Assembly (NCBI GenBank): GCA_036339375.1
Contig: JAYZBC010000054.1
Span: forward strand, 1-17,666
DNA length: 17,666 bases
Reading direction: 5' to 3'
Origin: JAYZBC01 sp036339375
GTDB taxonomy: Bacteria > Pseudomonadota > Alphaproteobacteria > MPNO01 > UBA2964
Positions within the stretch are counted from its first letter, which is position 1. Each line of letters begins with the position of its first letter. Shown here in pieces: positions 12,572-17,666 of this stretch. Position numbers and translations under genes: made by a program. Under the pieces are notes generated by a model that ran no database searches, had not been told where the DNA came from, and saw only the letters and a list, made by a program, of their open reading frames with translations.

Positions 12572-14647
12572 TTGCTTCACAAAGAACATTTTTTTTGTAC
12601 TACTTTATTTAAGTCATTCCGGAAATCGGCTTTTTATTTCTCATTGATAATTAGTTTTTTGAATCCTCCGGGGTATTTGACAGCACAAGCTGATACCCAA
12701 TCTACACCCGTTATAGTCCTGGGAACACGAATTCAAAAGGAAATGGTTGCTACACCCATAACAGTTATTGAATTTAAAAATATAGAAAATTCACCCGCTG
12801 TAACCCTTCCAGATATTTTAGCGTCTAAAAGTAATGTTCAGGTTCAAGATTTATTTGGCGGTACCGGCGGTGCTCGCGCCACTATTGACCTTCGGGGTTA
12901 CGGGGCACCAGCTAAATCCAACACTCTAATTCTTTTAAATGGTCGTCGGCTCAACGATATCGACCTTGCTGCGGTTGATTTTGCAAATATTCCCCGAGAA
13001 AGCATCAATAGAATTGAGGTTATTCCTGGAAATTCTGGAGCCGTTTTATATGGAGATGGCGCAATTGGTGGCGTTATAAATATTTTGACTAAAGAGCCGA
13101 ATTTAAAAGCGGCAAATTACACTACTAAACTTGCCATCGGTTCAGACGTTTATAGTGAGGAAAATTTTTCGATATCGAAAAATTCAGGGTCTTATTATTT
13201 AAACACTTACGGGAGTTACATACACGGAGACGGGTATCGCGATAATAATAACTTGGTACAAAAAAATCTTGTGACCGAGCTTAAACATGAACGTGAACTA
13301 GGCTCTACTTTTATCAGAGTTAATCTTGATAGTCAGAGACTTGGTCTTCCCGGGGCACGCTTAGTTACATCAACATCTAGCCTGTTAGAAACCAACCGTC
13401 GTGGCGCAGCCACACCACTGGATTACGCTTTTCAAAATGGTGTTTCCATCAGTTTGGGCGGCAACCAACAAATCGGTGAGGGAGTAGATTTGGTCCTGGA
13501 CGGCGGCGTACGTAGAAAAGATCAAGATGCGAGTTACGATGTTGATACAACTTGGGATAGCTCGGTGAATACAGTTTTGGATACTTGGTCGGTTACTCCG
13601 CGCGTGCAAATTTTACACCGAGTTTTTGGTTTTGAATTAGATTCCTTTACCGGGATTGATTTTTATTTTTCCGATTATGATTCAGACCGAAGGCAGGAAC
13701 CGGGAGATGCTCCAAAACATCGTTATGACGCAGAACAATACAGTTATGCCATTTATGGCCAAACAAATATCAATTGGTCAGAAAAATTACTTTCCGTGTT
13801 TGGACTTCGTATGCAGAGGGTGGACCTATCTATTGGGGATATTTTTGATTCCGGTGCTCCCGGTGCCTCTGGAAATGCGAAGAATACATTAAGAGATATT
13901 CAATATCACTATGCAGCAAATATCGGCCTCGAATGGGAAATTGAAAATCCCTATACTTTTTACGTCCGAACCGGCCGGAGTTTTAGGTTTCCAACTATTG
14001 ATGAAAGAATTGACACACAGGATAGCTATTCATTCCATCTTAGTACTCAAACTATGAAGGAAGCTGAACTAGGAATCAAATTTAGAACAAGACAGACGGA
14101 AATACAGACTGGACTGTTTTTGGCCAAAACAAAAAATGAAATTCGATTTAATCCAAAACTTTCCGGAGGTTTTGGAACAAATTCAAATTTTGAACCTATC
14201 CGGCGTTATGGCTGGGATAATAGTTTTCAAACCAAGCTGCGAAAAAATCTTTCCTTAGTTAATAAATTGACTTTAATGAAAGCAAAATTTGCTCAGGGTG
14301 ATTTTGACGGGAAGGACGTGCCATTGGTTTCCGATATCACCGCTTCCGCTAGTTTGAGCTGGAAAATTAATAAAAATTTTAAACTAGACACAAATTTAAA
14401 CTATGTCGGAGAGCGTTGGTTGGAAAATGATGAAGACAATACCTTTCCGAAAACGCCCGACTACTTGTTGCTCGGAATGAGACTAACAGGACAGTTTAGT
14501 AAATTTTTATGGTCCTTTACCGCAAACAACTTGCTGGACCAAAATTACTTTAACTATGGTGTTGCAAGCACCACTACCGCCGGACGTTATAATGCCTACC
14601 CGCAACCCGGGAGGACATTTATGGCAAGGGCAGGGGTTACATTTTAG
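12572..14647 (+). CDS. btuB: TonB-dependent vitamin B12 receptor (BtuB-like)
   Basis: A 691-residue outer-membrane receptor. The start is a TTG at 12572 with AAGGG about 10 bases upstream; an in-frame stop at 12542 and no ATG make it the best choice. A signal peptide of about 40 residues has a long basic n-region and a hydrophobic core (FYFSLIISFL), with likely cleavage after TAQA. A TonB-box-like PVIVLGT (46-52) follows, then the plug domain with TLPDILA, DLRGYG, LLNGRRLND, INRIEVIPG and GAIGGVINI, then a 22-strand-type barrel ending in the terminal phenylalanine (MARAGVTF). It carries substrate across the outer membrane using TonB energy. The cobalamin riboswitch upstream and the ABC importer genes behind it make cobalamin the most likely ligand; by sequence alone a siderophore receptor could not be excluded. 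The stop overlaps the next frame by one base. Confidence 0.9.
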   Translation: MLHKEHFFCTTLFKSFRKSAFYFSLIISFLNPPGYLTAQADTQSTPVIVLGTRIQKEMVATPITVIEFKNIENSPAVTLPDILASKSNVQVQDLFGGTGGARATIDLRGYGAPAKSNTLILLNGRRLNDIDLAAVDFANIPRESINRIEVIPGNSGAVLYGDGAIGGVINILTKEPNLKAANYTTKLAIGSDVYSEENFSISKNSGSYYLNTYGSYIHGDGYRDNNNLVQKNLVTELKHERELGSTFIRVNLDSQRLGLPGARLVTSTSSLLETNRRGAATPLDYAFQNGVSISLGGNQQIGEGVDLVLDGGVRRKDQDASYDVDTTWDSSVNTVLDTWSVTPRVQILHRVFGFELDSFTGIDFYFSDYDSDRRQEPGDAPKHRYDAEQYSYAIYGQTNINWSEKLLSVFGLRMQRVDLSIGDIFDSGAPGASGNAKNTLRDIQYHYAANIGLEWEIENPYTFYVRTGRSFRFPTIDERIDTQDSYSFHLSTQTMKEAELGIKFRTRQTEIQTGLFLAKTKNEIRFNPKLSGGFGTNSNFEPIRRYGWDNSFQTKLRKNLSLVNKLTLMKAKFAQGDFDGKDVPLVSDITASASLSWKINKNFKLDTNLNYVGERWLENDEDNTFPKTPDYLLLGMRLTGQFSKFLWSFTANNLLDQNYFNYGVASTTTAGRYNAYPQPGRTFMARAGVTF

Positions 14648-14658
14648 TGTCAAAAATG

Positions 14659-14664
14659 GGAGGT
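14659..14664 (+). promoter_or_regulatory. Ribosome binding site choosing the btuF start
   Basis: GGAGGT lies 6 bases before the TTG at 14671, an ideal Shine-Dalgarno arrangement. It sits inside the alternative coding frames starting at GTG 14647 or ATG 14656, neither of which has a comparable site. Confidence 0.65.
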
Positions 14665-14670
14665 AAAAAT

Positions 14671-15531
14671 TTGAGTTTCCGGGTTAACCGCTGGGTACAA
14701 ATTCTCGTTATGCTTGTCATTGTATGTTTTTGTCCACAATTTAGTCTCGCTAAACCAAGTTTTGTTATTCCCAAAAGGGTGGTTTCAATTCATTTGTGTG
14801 CTGATCAACTTTTGTTGGCCCTTGCGGATAAATTTCAAATCGCTTCCGTGAGCCACCTCGCAAAGGACCCCGTGCGGTCCCATATGGCTGCATCGGCAAA
14901 GAACGTTGCCGTTAACTACGGGGGAGCAGAAGAAGTGATTACTTACAAACCTGATTTAATTTTAGCTGGGGCTCAATCAACAAGAACTACGGTAATAGCG
15001 TTAAAACGGTTGGGTTTTAACGTTGTCGATCTTGCTTTTACCAATAATTTTGAAAAAATCCGCTTCCAAATTCAAAGGGTTGCAAACCTACTCGGACATC
15101 CTAAAAGAGGTGAAAAACTCGTCCTCAAAATGAACCATGCACTCAACCAAGTTTCGATTCCAAAGGGATCTAAACAGCCCCTTGCAGCTATTTATCAGCC
15201 AATGGGGTTTACCAGTGGAAGCGGCAGTCTTGAAAATACTTTACTTGTGTCCGCAGGGTTTGAAAACTTAGCGGCCCGCCAAGGGTTAGGAGCCCTTAGC
15301 CATTTGACGCTTGAGAATTTGGTATTGGCACAACCGGAGCTTTTGGTGAATTGGATGGGGAATGATCGCCATCCCTCTTTAGCGCGAGCCGGATATCAAC
15401 ACCCTGTTTTTTCTAAAGGTAACTGGAAAATGATTACAATACCTCAAAAATACTGGGCTTGTGGTAGCTGGTATTCAGCGGAAGCTGTTAAATTTCTTTC
15501 CGAACTACGCGGATCAATTAAAAGAGAGTAA
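14671..15531 (+). CDS. btuF: Periplasmic cobalamin-binding protein of ABC importer (BtuF-like)
   Basis: A class III (helical-backbone) substrate-binding protein, 286 residues from TTG 14671. I prefer this start because of the GGAGGT 6 bases upstream and because it gives a compact signal peptide: basic n-region (SFRVNRW), hydrophobic core (VQILVMLVIVCFC) and cleavage after SLA (residue 27). GTG 14647 (overlapping the btuB stop by one base) or ATG 14656 would add 8 or 5 residues. The mature protein starts with VIPKRVVSIHLCADQLLLAL, then VITYKPDLILAG and LKRLGFNVVDL, as in BtuF and related siderophore-binding proteins, followed by a linking helix and a second lobe (FTSGSGSLENTLL). It would bind cobalamin in the periplasm and hand it to BtuCD. 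Ligand identity rests on the riboswitch and gene context. Confidence 0.85.
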   Translation: MSFRVNRWVQILVMLVIVCFCPQFSLAKPSFVIPKRVVSIHLCADQLLLALADKFQIASVSHLAKDPVRSHMAASAKNVAVNYGGAEEVITYKPDLILAGAQSTRTTVIALKRLGFNVVDLAFTNNFEKIRFQIQRVANLLGHPKRGEKLVLKMNHALNQVSIPKGSKQPLAAIYQPMGFTSGSGSLENTLLVSAGFENLAARQGLGALSHLTLENLVLAQPELLVNWMGNDRHPSLARAGYQHPVFSKGNWKMITIPQKYWACGSWYSAEAVKFLSELRGSIKRE

Positions 15532-16527
15532 ATGGTTATCCAAGAGAAGATATTATACACGACAATTCTAGTCCTTTTATTTTGTCTTATTGTTTTGTCG
15601 ATGATGGTTGGTTCAGTTTCTCTCTCAGTGCCCGAAATTTGGCGCGCCCTGATTCATCCGGATGTGTCAGCTTCAACAATAATTATTCACGAAATAAGGG
15701 TTCCGAGGACAATTTTGGCTATTCTGGTTGGAGGGACCTTAGGGCTATCGGGAGCAGCTTTGCAGGGCCTGTTGAGGAACCCTCTTGCTGAACCTGGCCT
15801 TATTGGAGCGTCTTCGGCTGCCGCTTTTGGGGCGGCTGCCGTATTCTATTTTGGCTTGGCGGCACACTCCGTTTTTATACTACCCTTGGCTGGCATGAGT
15901 GGGGCTCTGATTGCAGTTGGGATTTTGTATCTACTCGGAGGAAGAAATGCTTCTGCCCTGGGTTTGATTTTATCCGGGGTGGCAATTTCGGCTTTTGCAA
16001 GTGCTCTCACGGCTTTGGCAATAAACTTCGCTTCAAGCTATTACGCGGCGCTTGAAATTACCTTCTGGTTACTGGGTTCGCTGGCGGATAGGTCGATTGA
16101 CCATGTTTATATTTCCTTACCCGGAATTGCTATCGGCTGTTTTCTGATTTTGACCTGCAGACGATCCCTTACCGTATTGAGTTTGGGCGAAGACACAGCT
16201 CAAACCCTTGGTGTTAATTTAGTTAAACTGAAGGCTTTGTTGATTGTTGGTATTGCTCTTTCTGTCGGCGCGGCAGTATCAGTATCTGGCGCCATCGGTT
16301 TTGTTGGACTTGTTGTTCCGCATTTATTAAGGCCTTACGTGGGATACGAACCTGGCCGTTTGTTAATCATAAGTGCTATTGGTGGTGCCGCGCTCCTTTT
16401 GGCCGCGGATATTACAGTCCGTTTTTTGTCTACAGGAATTGAGATTAAATTAGGAGTGTTAACGGCTTTAATAGGGGGGCCATTTTTTCTGGTGTTATTG
16501 CTGCAAATGAGAAAAAGAATTCAATGA
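15532..16527 (+). CDS. btuC: Cobalamin ABC importer permease (BtuC-like, FecCD family)
   Basis: A 331-residue inner-membrane permease of the FecCD/BtuC family, about ten hydrophobic segments. Family signatures include IRVPRTILAILVGGTLGLSG near residues 50-70, QGLLRNPLAEPGLIGASS, ALGLILSGVAISAF, the ATPase-coupling stretch before LGVNLVKLKALLI, and GAIGFVGLVVPHLLRPYVG in the C-terminal half. The length is typical. The ATG directly abuts the TAA of btuF, and the last four bases overlap the ATPase start (ATGA), so the three importer genes are translationally coupled. Two copies would pair with two BtuD subunits to move the ligand into the cytoplasm. FecCD permeases also serve ferric siderophores and haem; the riboswitch favours cobalamin. 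Confidence 0.92.
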   Translation: MVIQEKILYTTILVLLFCLIVLSMMVGSVSLSVPEIWRALIHPDVSASTIIIHEIRVPRTILAILVGGTLGLSGAALQGLLRNPLAEPGLIGASSAAAFGAAAVFYFGLAAHSVFILPLAGMSGALIAVGILYLLGGRNASALGLILSGVAISAFASALTALAINFASSYYAALEITFWLLGSLADRSIDHVYISLPGIAIGCFLILTCRRSLTVLSLGEDTAQTLGVNLVKLKALLIVGIALSVGAAVSVSGAIGFVGLVVPHLLRPYVGYEPGRLLIISAIGGAALLLAADITVRFLSTGIEIKLGVLTALIGGPFFLVLLLQMRKRIQ

Positions 16528-17321
16528 TACGGTTGGAAGCAAAAAATTTACAAGTAAAGCTTGGCAAGCGTCTAGTCATTCGGGGTATCAATTTTGAAGT
16601 TAACGCCAGTGAAATTATCGGCCTTTTAGGTCCAAACGCTTCAGGTAAAACGACATTATTACGTACACTGGCTGGACTTTTGTCTCCAGCTACCGGTGAG
16701 ATTTTGCTTGACGGTGTAAAATTTGAAAAAATAGAACCGAATTTACGCGCACGTTCAGTTGCGTACCTGGCCCAGGGTGCGGGAACCCATTGGCCCCTTA
16801 CTGTCCATCGCCTTGTAACACTGGGAAGGACACCCTATTTGGGCCCTTTAGAAAAATTAAACGTCGAGGATGAGAAGGCTGTTAAACGTGCATCACAAAA
16901 TTGCGACATTGTTGGACTCTCCCAAAGGTCAATAGCCGAACTTTCGGGAGGTGAACAAGCTAGAGTTATGCTAGCTCGAGCTATAGCAACAGAACCTAGG
17001 GTGTTGCTGGCCGATGAACCAGTGTCCCATCTAGATCCTTATCATCAACTTCGTATTATGGAGCTTTTACGGATGCAAGCCAACGAAGATAGAGCTTCTA
17101 TAGTTGTGCTCCATGACCTTTCGTTAGCCGCCAAATTTTGTGACCGTTTGGTGATTTTAAATGAGGGTATTGTGGCAGCTAGTGGTACTCCAAGGGAGGT
17201 GCTTAATAATTCATTGCTTAACCGAGTCTTTGGGATTGAAGCGGAATTCTTTGATAGAAAAAATAAACTGATCGTCGTTCCGAAATTTAGAACAGATGAC
17301 AAGAAAAGTGGCTTATTTTGA
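16524..17321 (+). CDS. btuD: Cobalamin ABC importer ATPase (BtuD-like)
   Basis: A 265-residue ABC ATPase with every required motif: Walker A GPNASGKTT (36-44, with A-S replacing the common G-A), Q-loop Q83, signature LSGGEQ (139-144), Walker B VLLADEP with catalytic E164, D-loop HLD (168-170) and the switch histidine H196 in VLHDLSLA. It powers import by the BtuC-like permease from the cytoplasmic face. The start overlaps the permease stop by four bases (ATGA), and the stop overlaps the next start by TTGA. The sequence belongs to the FepC/BtuD group of metal-chelate importers; context supplies the cobalamin assignment. Confidence 0.92.
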   Translation: MIRLEAKNLQVKLGKRLVIRGINFEVNASEIIGLLGPNASGKTTLLRTLAGLLSPATGEILLDGVKFEKIEPNLRARSVAYLAQGAGTHWPLTVHRLVTLGRTPYLGPLEKLNVEDEKAVKRASQNCDIVGLSQRSIAELSGGEQARVMLARAIATEPRVLLADEPVSHLDPYHQLRIMELLRMQANEDRASIVVLHDLSLAAKFCDRLVILNEGIVAASGTPREVLNNSLLNRVFGIEAEFFDRKNKLIVVPKFRTDDKKSGLF

Positions 17322-17666
17322 GTTGGGGAAGGAGCTCAGTCTCAAACTCCTCTAGTTGGTTTTTACCCGTTTTTTTCTCGGTTACGGTTCACGGTGTTAT
17401 AGTTCTAGGCGGAAATTTTGTGCAAATACTTGATGTTAGACCCCGAGCTCCACGTATTTTTACTGTAGAAATAATTCTGAACCCTCTTAAAGAGGGAAAA
17501 CAAATCAAAAGTTCTCTGAATAAGAAAATTTCTTCGACGGTTCAAAAGTCATCCTTTCCGAGCAAGGCGCAGACATCTGTGACGAACGCCGTTATACCGC
17601 CAGTTGAGAAGTCAAAAGCACCTGTTCCTCCAAAGGAACGATCGGTGACAAAGTTTTCACCGATAA
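17318..17666 (+). CDS. tonB: TonB energy transducer, 5' part
   Basis: A reading frame open to the window edge gives 116 residues of a TonB protein. The proposed TTG start at 17318 overlaps the BtuD stop as TTGA; the frame is open back to 17300 with no other good start. A short N-terminus leads to one membrane segment (about residues 14-32) containing SVTVHGVIV. This matches the E. coli TonB anchor SVCIHGAVV, including the serine and histidine spaced by four (S21 and H25 here, S16 and H20 there) that are needed for coupling to ExbB/ExbD. A periplasmic stretch with FTVEIIL follows, then a proline- and lysine-rich linker (PPVEKSKAPVPPKE), as in TonB. The C-terminal receptor-contact domain lies beyond the window. 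Its position as fifth gene of the operon suggests a TonB dedicated to the BtuB-like receptor. Confidence 0.8.
   Translation, partial: MSWGRSSVSNSSSWFLPVFFSVTVHGVIVLGGNFVQILDVRPRAPRIFTVEIILNPLKEGKQIKSSLNKKISSTVQKSSFPSKAQTSVTNAVIPPVEKSKAPVPPKERSVTKFSPI

Noticed and set aside
1..17666. CRISPR arrays, insertion sequences, tRNA or phage genes
   Set aside because: Read through on both strands; no regularly spaced repeats, transposase motifs, terminal inverted repeats or tRNA cloverleaf were found.

Overview
The window comes from a Gram-negative bacterium: it encodes an outer-membrane TonB-dependent receptor, a TonB protein and a periplasmic binding protein. The DNA is moderately AT-rich, densely packed, and uses TTG starts freely. 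The crotonase, CoA-transferase and Old Yellow Enzyme genes together suggest a free-living, probably marine proteobacterium (an alphaproteobacterium is my guess, from memory only). I see no insertion sequences, phage genes, tRNA, rRNA or CRISPR.

Left part (1-729): the 3' end of an EamA-type membrane transporter whose start lies outside the window. It converges on the next operon with only 9 bases between them.

Catabolic region (739-11525): two divergent operons start from a 99-base gap (3808-3906). The leftward operon holds two tandem YqjM-like Old Yellow Enzyme flavoproteins and a close relative of hydroxycinnamoyl-CoA hydratase-lyase. The rightward operon holds a UbiD-family decarboxylase, a zinc-ribbon/OB-fold protein paired with a thiolase, a stand-alone molybdenum hydroxylase large subunit, a CaiB/BaiF CoA-transferase and a second, atypical crotonase. 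Together they look like a complete set for making, oxidising or reducing, hydrating and cleaving the CoA thioester of an aromatic or heteroaromatic acid. The substrate is unknown and I do not recognise the set as a named pathway.

Vitamin B12 region (11530-17666): a PduO-type cobalamin adenosyltransferase gene runs leftward, convergent with the catabolic operon. Divergent from it, a sigma70-like promoter leads directly into a well-formed cobalamin riboswitch (12176-12352). After a structured leader of about 220 bases comes a tightly coupled uptake operon: btuB (outer-membrane receptor), btuF (periplasmic binding protein), btuC (permease), btuD (ATPase), and the beginning of a tonB gene running off the right edge. 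The operon thus appears to carry its own energy transducer, and the riboswitch would shut down the whole uptake path when cobalamin is plentiful. The adenosyltransferase would convert imported cobalamin to the coenzyme form.
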